62,220 bases of DNA from Parcubacteria group bacterium Greene0416_39 (lineage in GTDB: Bacteria; Patescibacteriota; Minisyncoccia; Minisyncoccales; UBA10102), in assembly GCA_007375675.1 (NCBI GenBank), contig VMEU01000006.1, positions 1-62,220 on the forward strand. Reading direction: 5' to 3'. Positions 28,783 through 37,940 of the stretch are shown here, in pieces. The position numbers and the translations under genes are program-made. Numbering within the stretch: position 1 is the first letter of the stretch; each line of letters starts with the position of its first letter. A model generated the notes under the pieces. It saw nothing but the letters and a program-made list of their open reading frames with translations, was not told the origin of the DNA and did not search any database.

Positions 28783-29801
28783 GGTGTATTAAGATATTGT
28801 ATCATCGCTGGAGGTTCTTTTGCAAGGTATTCCCAGAAGAGATGCCCAAGGAAGAGCAAAACAATCAAACTAAGATAGGCAAAGAAAAACTGCAGATACG
28901 TAAGGCTAAGGTTTGCAAAGAAGTCCGCAAAGGTAATGGTGCCCCAGGAAGAAATGGAAATAACGCCGGCAACATCTCCTATTCTTTCCCATTTCTTTGC
29001 CAACTGTTTGCCCCCCTCCTTTACTGAAGCCATCATTTTTCTCGTGATGGGGCCCGCAAGCAGAGCGCCGTTAACAATCAAGATGCCCACCACGGTCTGC
29101 ATAAAAAAGAATTTTGGCGTAAGGGCAATGGCTTCTTGAAATATGAAGGCAACGCTCAAGAAATCAATGCCAAGCCCAACCCAGATAACCTTGCTTATTG
29201 TGGGAAACAAGGGGTAGACATGCTGTTTTAAAATTGCAGAGGATTTTGACGTGAGAAACAGAAAGTCCAACACCAGCACCGTGCCAACAGTAAGAATAGA
29301 GTGAAGCGTATGCCCCCAAAAAAACACTTGCGCTTTATCAAACGCGCCGTGCCAAGAAAACAGCATCATCAAAAGCACAACAAACCCAAGCTGCAATGCA
29401 TAGAACCATTCCATATGCTTTTGGAAGAGTTGAGGCCGTAGGCGGCGCAGCGCAAAACCCCCGGCAAACGCAAGCATCCAGAGAAAAACAAAGGGGCTCG
29501 AAACTTCTAGTCCCAAAGAGCGCTGTTCTTCTGTTGCAACAATGCCTATTCCTTCATGGGCGTATGCTGGGAGAAAAGAAGAGAGCAGAAACCACGAAAG
29601 AAACGCTATGAAGAATCCAGCTGCAAGAGGAAAAAGGAGTCTGGCCCCAAGCCATTCGTAGATTATGCAGGAGGCTGCTTCTTTGGCACGGTGTTTACTC
29701 CATTTGGTAAATACAAACCCCCACAGGGATACGGCTCCCGCCAAGGCTAACCCAAGCTGTCTTCCAAAAAGAAGGAATTCTGAAAATTCAACGCTAAACA
29801 T
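28779..29801 (-). CDS. Multi-TM conserved membrane protein
   Basis: ORF 340 aa with about 8-9 hydrophobic segments. Confidence 0.65.
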   Translation of the reverse strand: MFSVEFSEFLLFGRQLGLALAGAVSLWGFVFTKWSKHRAKEAASCIIYEWLGARLLFPLAAGFFIAFLSWFLLSSFLPAYAHEGIGIVATEEQRSLGLEVSSPFVFLWMLAFAGGFALRRLRPQLFQKHMEWFYALQLGFVVLLMMLFSWHGAFDKAQVFFWGHTLHSILTVGTVLVLDFLFLTSKSSAILKQHVYPLFPTISKVIWVGLGIDFLSVAFIFQEAIALTPKFFFMQTVVGILIVNGALLAGPITRKMMASVKEGGKQLAKKWERIGDVAGVISISSWGTITFADFFANLSLTYLQFFFAYLSLIVLLFLGHLFWEYLAKEPPAMIQYLNTP

Positions 29802-29982
29802 TTGTTTTCCCTTGAAGGGAATTTTGAAAAAGAAATAATAGCACCCCTATCCCGTAGAAAATCTTTCCAACCATCCACGCAAAAAAGCTTCCGGTAAAGA
29901 AGATAAAGGGAAGACTCAAAAGAAGGGTTGCCCCTGCAAGCAACAAAAAGATCTCGCTTATGTGTCTATTATTGTACCACAT
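29794..29982 (-). CDS. Small membrane protein
   Basis: ORF 62 aa, two TM segments, overlaps neighbours by a few nt. Confidence 0.5.
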   Translation of the reverse strand: MWYNNRHISEIFLLLAGATLLLSLPFIFFTGSFFAWMVGKIFYGIGVLLFLFQNSLQGKTNV

Positions 29983-30139
29983 GAGGCGGTGCTCCGTGAG
30001 CTATTATCTCTATATTACAACTTTTGTGCTCTTTGCACCACGCTTCGCATTTCTCGGCCCATTCTTTCTCTGCATACATAAAACCGCACTCTTTACACCG
30101 ATACAATTCTTTACCTTGCTGTTGAATTGTTTTAACCAT
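29969..30139 (-). CDS. Small zinc-ribbon protein (56 aa), not in the ORF track
   Basis: Hand translation MVKTIQQQGKELYRCKECGFMYAEKEWAEKCEAWCKEHKSCNIEIIAHGAPPHVVQ*. Confidence 0.7.
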   Translation of the reverse strand: MVKTIQQQGKELYRCKECGFMYAEKEWAEKCEAWCKEHKSCNIEIIAHGAPPHVVQ

Positions 30140-30272
30140 AAGTGGCGTGTACCTCGGTTCATCGAATCTGAAGATTCTTCAGAATCTGAATGATCTAGAA
30201 CCGAGGATTTTAAAGGGTATTGACACCCAGCGAACGCTTGCTATACTGTAACTATCACTACGAAAAAGACCC

Positions 30273-30800
30273 TTATGAGGTTCCGTCCCCATCGGGGGCT
30301 TTTTCTTTTTCGGCCCCTAGAATTGAACGCTGGTCGTTTATATATGCAATCCGCGCACCCGTTCTTTTAAGAAGTATTGAGCACCTTTTTTCATTACTTG
30401 GTGATAATATCGCCAGAAACTTATGCTTCTCTAGTAAAAACTTAACCAAACCTGCATAGTCACCATCGCTTGCTATAATAACCGCCCCTTCGAACTTATT
30501 CTCATATGCGTCACGCGTTGCCTGCAATACCAAATCAGCATCACAATTTCCTTTTGGCTTTCCGTCGCCATCATAAACCACTTCTTTGAACACAAGCGTG
30601 AAACCTGATTCTTGCAGGTGCTTATAAAGCTCTTTGTATTTTGGTATCAATCCAATGAATAAGTAGGCGGTACGCACTCCGTATTTTTCAGATAACCACA
30701 CTCTGAATCTTTTGTAATCAAGCTTCCAGCCCAAGCTCGCAACGCCTTTATATAGGTTAGCACCATCTATATAGGCAAAATTCTTTTCTTTCAGATTCAT
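30273..30800 (-). CDS. NYN-domain (LabA/DUF88) putative RNase
   Basis: NFAYIDGANLYKGV...CDADLVLQATRDAYENKFEGAVIIASDGDYAGLVKFL. Confidence 0.85.
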   Translation of the reverse strand: MNLKEKNFAYIDGANLYKGVASLGWKLDYKRFRVWLSEKYGVRTAYLFIGLIPKYKELYKHLQESGFTLVFKEVVYDGDGKPKGNCDADLVLQATRDAYENKFEGAVIIASDGDYAGLVKFLLEKHKFLAILSPSNEKRCSILLKRTGARIAYINDQRSILGAEKEKAPDGDGTS

Positions 30801-30989
30801 AAAAATGTTGTGTATCTCGGTCTAGCCGCCCATTTCAATGGGCGAGCCTCGCCTTCTTGGCGGGGTCATTTTAGCACAAAACCTGTCCCGTAGTGAACTT
30901 GTTCTACTACTGGGATGAGATAAATGAGACACTGGATAGGGGTATTATCTCGTGTCTCATTTCGCAATGTATTTCAGAAGCGATTCTTC

Positions 30990-31688
30990 CTAGTCAAAAC
31001 AGGTTTCTTTACCTTTTAGTTCGTTGAACGCTTTTGCGCAAGAAGAATCAAGTTTTGTATATTCCTTGAGTACCCGCACGGTCTCCTCAATAAATCCTCC
31101 CACGGTACCATCAGAGTCATCGACGCCGCCCCGGCACAGTTTATCATCAAGCCGCAAAAGCATATCAATTAGTAACTTGGTTGTTTGCTCACTTACCGGC
31201 AACTCGGAAACAATCTTTGATAGACGATTACATCCTTCCGAAAGTGAGTTTTGATATGAAAACCATATCCGGGACGGGCCATTGTATGGCTTGATATATT
31301 TCATGGCGCCAGTGATAGATTTTTTAGTTGTGGACAATTCTTCTTTGCTTAATGCTCCCAACCGACCGCTGCAAGTGACCTGAGATACGGGTCGCTTGTC
31401 TTCGTCGCTAAGTTTTCTACCGCCCATCACGGCATAGATTGCCACTGCCACCATGTGCTTGCAGAGCGTATCGTTCTGACCAAGATAGCATTCGCAGCTC
31501 CCCCGGTCATAACGATGACTATCAACATAAACTCGATAAGGCTTGGTGCCCAAAACAGTTGCGAAAAAGCCGTTCAGTTCTTCTGTCCATTGGGTTACCT
31601 TTCTGCTTTCATACGCATTAACCGCCTTCTCAAAAGTCGGCTCATCCGTTGCAAACTTAATTTTTTCTAGATCGTAGGCTGGCAACAT
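30990..31688 (-). CDS. SWIM zinc-finger domain protein
   Basis: CECYLGQNDTLCKHMVAVAIYAV (CxCx(n)CxH). Confidence 0.75.
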   Translation of the reverse strand: MLPAYDLEKIKFATDEPTFEKAVNAYESRKVTQWTEELNGFFATVLGTKPYRVYVDSHRYDRGSCECYLGQNDTLCKHMVAVAIYAVMGGRKLSDEDKRPVSQVTCSGRLGALSKEELSTTKKSITGAMKYIKPYNGPSRIWFSYQNSLSEGCNRLSKIVSELPVSEQTTKLLIDMLLRLDDKLCRGGVDDSDGTVGGFIEETVRVLKEYTKLDSSCAKAFNELKGKETCFD

Positions 31689-31742
31689 AAAAATACAATA
31701 GTAATTTGACATTAGCACCTCAATGTGTAAAAATAAAGGTGT

Positions 31743-31925
31743 ATGAAAAACGGCAATCAAGCCACAATCTTGACCCCAAAAGAGGTGACAGAATATAAAA
31801 CACCTTTGCCTGCAAGCTGGAAAAGGGCAGTCGGGCTTTTACGCAGAAAAAGAAAAGCTCTGGAGCAACATTTAAAAACCGTCCGCAAAGAATGGGGTCG
31901 TCATTCTCCTCAATATGACGATTGA
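31743..31925 (+). CDS. Putative antitoxin of PIN toxin-antitoxin pair
   Basis: 60 aa basic ORF overlapping the PIN gene start by 11 nt. Confidence 0.6.
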   Translation: MKNGNQATILTPKEVTEYKTPLPASWKRAVGLLRRKRKALEQHLKTVRKEWGRHSPQYDD

Positions 31926-32286
31926 TGCAAATATTGCTATCGCATTCCTTGGAGGAGATACTTTGGTTGTTTCTGAACTCTCCAAGTGGAGAGAAGAAGG
32001 ACTACCTCTTTTTCTTTCCACCGTTGCGGAAACCGAAATACTTTCCTTCTCTCATTGGACAAGCCAAGAACGAATCGCTACAGAGCAATTTCTTGAGCAG
32101 AACTTCACCTCGATTCCCTTTGATCGCAACCTCTCCAGGATTGCGGCTTCCATTCGTAGAGACGTAAAGATCAGATTCCCCGATGCTGCCATTGCAGCAA
32201 CTGCTCTCTTTACTCATACTCCTCTTGTCACTCGCAACCAACGCGACTTCAAACGCATCCCAAATCTGCGTATTGTAAGCATGTAA
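31915..32286 (+). CDS. PIN-domain toxin (VapC-like)
   Basis: TIDANIAIAFLGGD...FPDAAIAATALFTHTPLVTRNQRDFKRI. Confidence 0.82.
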   Translation: MTIDANIAIAFLGGDTLVVSELSKWREEGLPLFLSTVAETEILSFSHWTSQERIATEQFLEQNFTSIPFDRNLSRIAASIRRDVKIRFPDAAIAATALFTHTPLVTRNQRDFKRIPNLRIVSM

Positions 32287-32297
32287 TGCGCCAGAAA

Positions 32298-32429
32298 CGT
32301 GGACGCGGATATGAAGAACTACGCAAAGTACATCTTGCGGGAAGGAAACATATTTGAGAAGCGAGAACTGCTCACCTATCTTAAAGACCGGATACTGCTG
32401 GCAAACAAGGTTATCACGCTCGCAAAGTA
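32298..32429 (+). pseudogene. C-terminal remnant of a site-specific recombinase
   Basis: Hand translation VDADMKNYAKYILREGNIFEKRELLTYLKDRILLANKVITLAK*; resembles the C-terminus of serine recombinases (recalled, not searched). Confidence 0.55.
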
Positions 32430-32714
32430 GGCAGAACAAACGAAAAGCCACCGATGAGGTGGTTTTCGTTCTAAATACGGCGCTCGGCCAGCATGCCATT
32501 TCGGAATGGAAATGTTGGAATTTCGAGGGGTCTAGGTCACCTCGATACTTCCAACCTTGGCTGTGTGCCTCGGTCTAGAACTCATCGAGTCTGAGACTCT
32601 CAGAGTCGAATGACCAAGGGTTTAAGAGGGATTCTAGGGCTTTCTAGGGGTGTCTCATCTACCCCTCTCGGTCGGGGTCATTTTAACACAAATGCGACAC
32701 TGGATAAGGAGGGA

Positions 32715-33453
32715 CTATTTGAAGGCTTTTAGAGAAAAAAGTAGCGGTATTTGGATGTTTTTATCTTTAAATCTATAGATTCCTTTCTCGTCCTCTTCCA
32801 TGAAACCCGGAAACTGTTCATATACAGTAAAGGGGAACTCATGCAGAAATTCGATCTTTAGCCCTTCTCCTAGTAAAACATTGATAATATCGCTGAGAGT
32901 ATGCGTCCACATGTATGCTTTGCTTTCTATGATCACAGTATTATCTGCATAATCAGGACCAGACTCTTCGATAAATGGCTCCTTAGTAAAATATGGTTCA
33001 GTTATTTTAAAGTCTTTACTGAGGATAGTAGTTAGAGGATGAATCTCAGCTATATAAAAGACACCCCCATCTTTAAGGAAATGATGTATGACCTCGGCCC
33101 ACTTTTTCAAATCTGGTAACCAAGCGAGAACTCCGTAGGAGGTAAAAATAATATCAAATTTCTTATCAAGGACATCTGGTAAGTTATAAATATCAGAGCA
33201 GATAAAATGGGCTGATACTCCTACTTCTTGGCTTAACTGTTTAGCCCACCGCCCAAGATATAGTTCCCATCCCAAAATGGCATTGAAGATGTAAAAGAGT
33301 TTTCCCCTTAACATTCCCCATCTCTTCAAGTTCTACCGAATTCAAGTTACTCTTTCCTTTTTTAAAACTCTCCACATCATAATGTTTAGAGTTTGCATGG
33401 ATAGGCGTAACTTTATCCCACCATTCTTTATTAGCTCTCAAGTAGTCATTCAT
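32715..33453 (-). pseudogene. SAM-dependent methyltransferase disrupted by frameshift/deletion
   Basis: N-part ORF 33241-33453 (...KGKTLLHLQCHFGMGTISWAVG*) and C-part ORF 32715-33329 (...GRWAKQLSQEVGVSAHFICSDIYNLP...) in different frames. Confidence 0.78.
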
Positions 33454-33523
33454 AAATTATTCATGTAAGCATAGGGCTGGCTAAACCAACTAATGTCTCC
33501 CGGTCACTTGACTTAGCATATGC

Positions 33524-33766
33524 TTACTTTATTAAGCCGAGTTTCTTTTCTCGGCGCCAACCTTTGATTTCTCGCTCGCGTCTTCTGGCATCTTTCAGAT
33601 TATCAAACGTTTCGGAATACTTTAATTCAACTGGTCTTCTTATTTTTGTGTAGTGAGCACCCCACGTTGATTCGTTGTGTTGTTTTATGCGTTTTACCAA
33701 ATCATTGGTGCATCCGACATACAATGACTTGTCTGCACACTCAACGATATAGACGTAAAACTTCAT
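33524..33766 (-). CDS. GIY-YIG nuclease family protein
   Basis: FYVYIVECADKSLYVGCTNDLVKRIKQHN. Confidence 0.92.
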   Translation of the reverse strand: MKFYVYIVECADKSLYVGCTNDLVKRIKQHNESTWGAHYTKIRRPVELKYSETFDNLKDARRREREIKGWRREKKLGLIK

Positions 33767-33927
33767 GAGGAACGAAATTGTATTAGGCCCTTCGTCGTCC
33801 TTCGTTGATACTCAGGATTCCTCAGGGACTTCGATTTTCTTAGCGTTATTGATGATGGTCGGAGTTTCTGAGGGAGTACCCGAAGAAACGGAGACACTGA
33901 GATTTGAACGAAGTGAAAATCGAAGTG

Positions 33928-33998
33928 CTGCCAGGCTAGGAATCGAACCTAGATTAATGGATTCAGAGTCCATCTTCCTACCTTTAGAAGACCTGGCA
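33928..33998 (-). tRNA. tRNA-Gln(CTG)
   Basis: TGCCAGGTCTTCTAAAGGTAGGAAGATGGACTCTGAATCCATTAATCTAGGTTCGATTCCTAGCCTGGCAG. Confidence 0.93.
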
Positions 33999-34077
33999 AA
34001 GTATTTCAATCTTATCTCATTTCTCTCAAAAAATCCAGGCCTTCTCATAAAATAGAGGGGGGCGTTGTTGACGTTTT

Positions 34078-35088
34078 GTGAAAAGCATTTTAAAATACAT
34101 CTTGGTACCTGCTAACGCTGGCTCATTCCATCAAAAAGAGAACGAGGAGGCCAAAGTGAATATTGTTGTATTCCAAGGTTTACGGCCTATACACCCTGCG
34201 GCATGGCAAGACATGCTTTCCATACCTGCGGTATCGCTAAAAATCCAGGCAGCTCAGGCAATCCTTAAGGAGGAGGATATAAGAGTGGAGGGTTACCCCT
34301 TGAACCTGATTGATTACTCAACGGGAAAGATCCCGCCGCTCTCACATCATACCCTCACGGTGTTTGAACATCCCATGATCTTCCTCACAAGCCTTGCTTT
34401 ATGGGAAGCGAAAAAACCGCCGTGTGATGGTGTCATGGGCTTCAGTATGGGAGAGTGGACAGCTGCCGTCGCAGCAGGATGTCTTGGTTTCCGAAAGGGA
34501 TTTCTCACAATAGTCAAACGAGGAATGCTCACGTCCCAAGCTGGAGGATCTTCTCTACTCTTGAGGGGACCACTTCCCATCAAACGGCTGAGAGCATTCT
34601 CTGCATTCACAAAGGACGTGTGGCTTGCGAATATTAGTAGCTTCTCCCAAGGGATTATCTCGGGCGAATCAGAGAAAATCACAGCAATCCAACAGGAACT
34701 CGGGAAATCCCACCGCCAGCTCAAAGTAAATCCCCTTGACATTGGAGGTGCATTCCATACCCCTGCCATGAGAAATGCTAGGAAAGAGTTGACAACCTTT
34801 CTGAGGGATGTAAAATTCCGCAGTCCGCGAGTTCCTCTCATCCTAAACGCCACAGGGGAACCGGAGGAAAATCCAAGTGAAATCAAACGACTCCTCTTGC
34901 GGCAGATGACTGCTCGCCTCTATTTCCCAAGAACCGCAAGAAAACTGCCTCCTAGCGCAAGCATTCACGAAATTGTCGTTCCTCTTGGGGGACGACTCAC
35001 CGTATCTCAATTCATCAACGATGGAAAGAAGAGACCACGTCAACTTTCTTTGCCAAAAAGAACAGCTATCGCTGGGCAATCTGCGTAA
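34078..35088 (+). CDS. Acyltransferase-domain protein (malonyl-CoA:ACP transacylase-like)
   Basis: GVMGFSMGEWTAAVAAGCL (GxSxGE nucleophile motif) and GGAFHTPAM. Confidence 0.8.
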   Translation: MKSILKYILVPANAGSFHQKENEEAKVNIVVFQGLRPIHPAAWQDMLSIPAVSLKIQAAQAILKEEDIRVEGYPLNLIDYSTGKIPPLSHHTLTVFEHPMIFLTSLALWEAKKPPCDGVMGFSMGEWTAAVAAGCLGFRKGFLTIVKRGMLTSQAGGSSLLLRGPLPIKRLRAFSAFTKDVWLANISSFSQGIISGESEKITAIQQELGKSHRQLKVNPLDIGGAFHTPAMRNARKELTTFLRDVKFRSPRVPLILNATGEPEENPSEIKRLLLRQMTARLYFPRTARKLPPSASIHEIVVPLGGRLTVSQFINDGKKRPRQLSLPKRTAIAGQSA

Positions 35089-35099
35089 AAGCGCAAAAA

Positions 35100-35145
35100 C
35101 AAGAAGGGGGCCCGCTCCAAACCAATTTGGAGATGGGCCCTTTTT
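35100..35145 (+). terminator. Rho-independent terminator
   Basis: GGGCCCGCTCCAAACCAATTTGGAGATGGGCCCTTTTTAT. Confidence 0.85.
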
Positions 35146-36052
35146 ATATCCTCAAATACTTTTGTATGGCAACAACACTTGAGACAACTCCAAGGCCAAT
35201 GCCTACTCCGAACTCAAGGGCCAAGAAGAGAAAAACATGGGAAGTGAAATATTCAAACAGGTTGAACCCTGAAAGAAAACTTTCAAATCTTGGCCCTGCA
35301 AACCAGCTCAAAAAGAAGAGAAAAAGAAACGTGAGGAGCCCTCCAAATACCCCTACTACAATGCCTTGAACCACAAAGGGGCCTTGGATAAACGAGTTTG
35401 AAGCTCCCACAAGGCGCATCACTTCTATTTCGTCTCTTGAGTTGTATATGGTGAGGCGTATGGTGTTGAACGCAACGAGAACCGCGATGAAAGCAAGCCC
35501 AACGCTCACAATTAAAACCACGAGCCGGATTCCCTTGGTGAGCTCTTCCATTCTTTGAATAACATTCTGCCTGTCTTTGTAGTCAACGCGCTCCACAATG
35601 CCGGAAAACGCTTCCTGCTCAAGAAACTGCGCAATTTTGGGATACTGGCCAGGATCTTTTGCAAGAATATTAAGAGAAGCCAACAAAGGGTTGGTTCCAA
35701 TTGTCTCAAGCGCGTCTACGATAAACTGGTCGTTTTTATGAAGCGCGACAAATTCTTCTAAGGCTTTGTCTTTTGAAATATACACTGCGTCCTTCACTTC
35801 AGGAACTGGGAGTAGGCGTTCCTTGAACGCAAGAATGTCTTCTTCTGACGCGTCTTGCGCAAAGTACACGCTCACGTCAACTGAATTCTCAAGACGAGAA
35901 AGCAAAAATACGCTCACCCCCTGCAAAAAAAGCAGGGAGCTGAACATAAAGACGACAACCGCAGTAACAATGAGCGCGGCCCAAGTGGAACTCTTGTCTC
36001 TTGAGAATTTTTCCCATCCAAGCAGAATTATTCTTTCTAAGGCAAGAAACAT
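35144..36052 (-). CDS. ftsX: Cell division protein FtsX
   Basis: ABC permease-type membrane protein directly downstream of ftsE; VFLLSRLENSVDVSVYFAQDASEEDI. Confidence 0.92.
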   Translation of the reverse strand: MFLALERIILLGWEKFSRDKSSTWAALIVTAVVVFMFSSLLFLQGVSVFLLSRLENSVDVSVYFAQDASEEDILAFKERLLPVPEVKDAVYISKDKALEEFVALHKNDQFIVDALETIGTNPLLASLNILAKDPGQYPKIAQFLEQEAFSGIVERVDYKDRQNVIQRMEELTKGIRLVVLIVSVGLAFIAVLVAFNTIRLTIYNSRDEIEVMRLVGASNSFIQGPFVVQGIVVGVFGGLLTFLFLFFLSWFAGPRFESFLSGFNLFEYFTSHVFLFLALEFGVGIGLGVVSSVVAIQKYLRI

Positions 36053-36057
36053 TGTGG

Positions 36058-36768
36058 TCAGAGAATAAACTTTCCCCGTTGTTCATCTCGTATAAGTCTG
36101 CCTTGTTCTAACGTGAGAACCCTTTTGCCCAAATGATTGATAACCTCTTTATTGTGAGTTGCAAGAATAACCGTGGTCCCAAGATCATGAATCTTGATCA
36201 AAAGCTGGATAATGTCATGGGTGTTATAAGGATCAAGGTTTCCGGTAGGCTCGTCTGCAATAATCACTTCGGGTCTGTGGATGAGGGCGCGCGCTATTGC
36301 AACCCTCTGCTTTTCTCCTCCTGAAAGTTGGGCTGGAAAATGATGGCCTCGCTCACTCAACCCCACAATCTCCAGTACATCATGCACGTCACTCTCAATC
36401 ACTTGGTTTGGAGCTCCCATAACTGCCATCACGTACGCGACATTTTCATACGCGGTTTTTGCAGAAAGGAGCTTATAGTCTTGGAACACCACGCCTATCT
36501 TTCTCCTTAAGTTAGGAATCTTTGCCCTTTCAATCTCGTGCACATTCTCCTTGCCAAAATAGATCTGGCCTGCAGTTGGTTTTTCTTCTGCAAGCAAAAG
36601 CTTCAAGAGCGTGGTCTTCCCTGCTCCAGATCTTCCGACAAGGGAGACAAATTCCCCTGTCTGTATCTCAAAAGAAACACCTTCTACCGCAACGCTCTTT
36701 GGGGGCCTTCGGCTCTGAGGCTCAGTCTCGAAGAGGTATATCTTGCTTACTTTTTCAAACTTTATCAT
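36058..36768 (-). CDS. ftsE: Cell division ATP-binding protein FtsE
   Basis: [33 protein letters not shown]. Confidence 0.95.
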   Translation of the reverse strand: MIKFEKVSKIYLFETEPQSRRPPKSVAVEGVSFEIQTGEFVSLVGRSGAGKTTLLKLLLAEEKPTAGQIYFGKENVHEIERAKIPNLRRKIGVVFQDYKLLSAKTAYENVAYVMAVMGAPNQVIESDVHDVLEIVGLSERGHHFPAQLSGGEKQRVAIARALIHRPEVIIADEPTGNLDPYNTHDIIQLLIKIHDLGTTVILATHNKEVINHLGKRVLTLEQGRLIRDEQRGKFIL

Positions 36769-37794
36769 TTTCTGATTTGGGCTTCAATAAACTCATCCAA
36801 GCGTCCGTCAAGCACTCCTGCCGTATCTGATGTCTCCACATTTGTCCGGTGATCTTTTACCATTTGGTAGGGATGCAGAACATACGAGCGGATCTGGCTG
36901 CCCCATTCAATAGCCATTGGCTTGCCTTGAGCTTGTCGAAGGGTTGCCAATTCTTTGTCCTTTTCTTGCTCTCTTATTTGGTACAGCTTTGCGGCAAGGA
37001 TTTCCAACGCGCGTTCTTTATTCTGCTGTTGGGAGCGCTGGGTTTGCGATTCTACCGCAATGCCGGTTGGAATATGCACAATGCGCACTGCGGTTTCCCT
37101 TTTGTTCACATTCTGGCCTCCGGGGCCTGAAGACTTTGAAACCTCCAAAACAATCTCTTCTGGTTTTATCTCAATCTTCTCTTCTCCCAACCTAATTTCG
37201 GGCAATACTTCAACTGCGGCAAAAGAGGTATGGCGCAACGCCTTTGCAGAAAAGGGTGAAATCCGCACGAGGCGATGCACGCCAGTTTCCTTTTTCAAAA
37301 ACCCATATACAAAGGAACCTTCAATGCCCATACTCACTTGATTGGCTGACTCATGGATAATGCTCGTTTTGAAACCTTTTCTCTCTGCATAGCGCTGGTA
37401 CATTCTCAAGAGCATGGTTGCCCAGTCTTGCGCGTCTTGGCCCCCTGCTCCTGCCGTAATGGTGAATATGGCGTCTCCCGTATCATACTTTCCTGAAAGG
37501 AACGCTTTGGTTTCTTCCTTGCTCAACTCCTCTCCCACAAGCTGAAATTCTTTTTCGCTTGCCTCTTCTCTTAAACCCTCAACTTCTCGTTTTAACTCAA
37601 CAATCGCAGAAACGCTTTCTTGGAGGCGCGCAAGGTCCCTGCTCATCAATGCAGCCCTGGCCCTGTCTTGCCAAATCTGGGGATTCTCTAATTCTTTCCC
37701 AATGCTTTCAATTTCTTGTTTCTTTTTTGCAATGTCAAAGACGGTCCTCCAGAAACTTGAATCGTTTCTGAAGGTCTAAGACTCTCTCTCCCAT
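36765..37794 (-). CDS. prfB: Peptide chain release factor 2 with programmed +1 frameshift (CTT TGA C; TGA at 37735-37737)
   Basis: Frame-0 ATGGGAGAGAGAGTCTTAGACCTTCAGAAACGATTCAAGTTTCTGGAGGACCGTCTTTGAC, then +1 into DIAKKKQEIESIGKELENPQIWQDRARAALMSRDLARLQ...; SSGPGGQNVNKRETAVRIVHIPTG. Confidence 0.95.
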
Positions 37795-37848
37795 GGTTTG
37801 CGCCATATACCTTATTGTAGAGGAACTAGAGAGAAAATCAAATCTTGG

Positions 37849-37920
37849 AGCCGATGGTCGGATTCGGACCGACGACCTACTCTTTACGAAAGAGTTGCTC
37901 TACCGCTGAGCTACATCGGC
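37849..37920 (-). tRNA. tRNA-Thr(CGT)
   Basis: GCCGATGTAGCTCAGCGGTAGAGCAACTCTTTCGTAAAGAGTAGGTCGTCGGTCCGAATCCGACCATCGGCT. Confidence 0.95.
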
Positions 37921-37940
37921 ATGTACGGAAAGCCTCATAA

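Noticed and set aside
32340-32430. Possible new small CDS downstream of the PIN gene
   Set aside because: Reads better as the C-terminal tail of a recombinase (EKRELLTYLKDRILL) without an upstream body; called as remnant.
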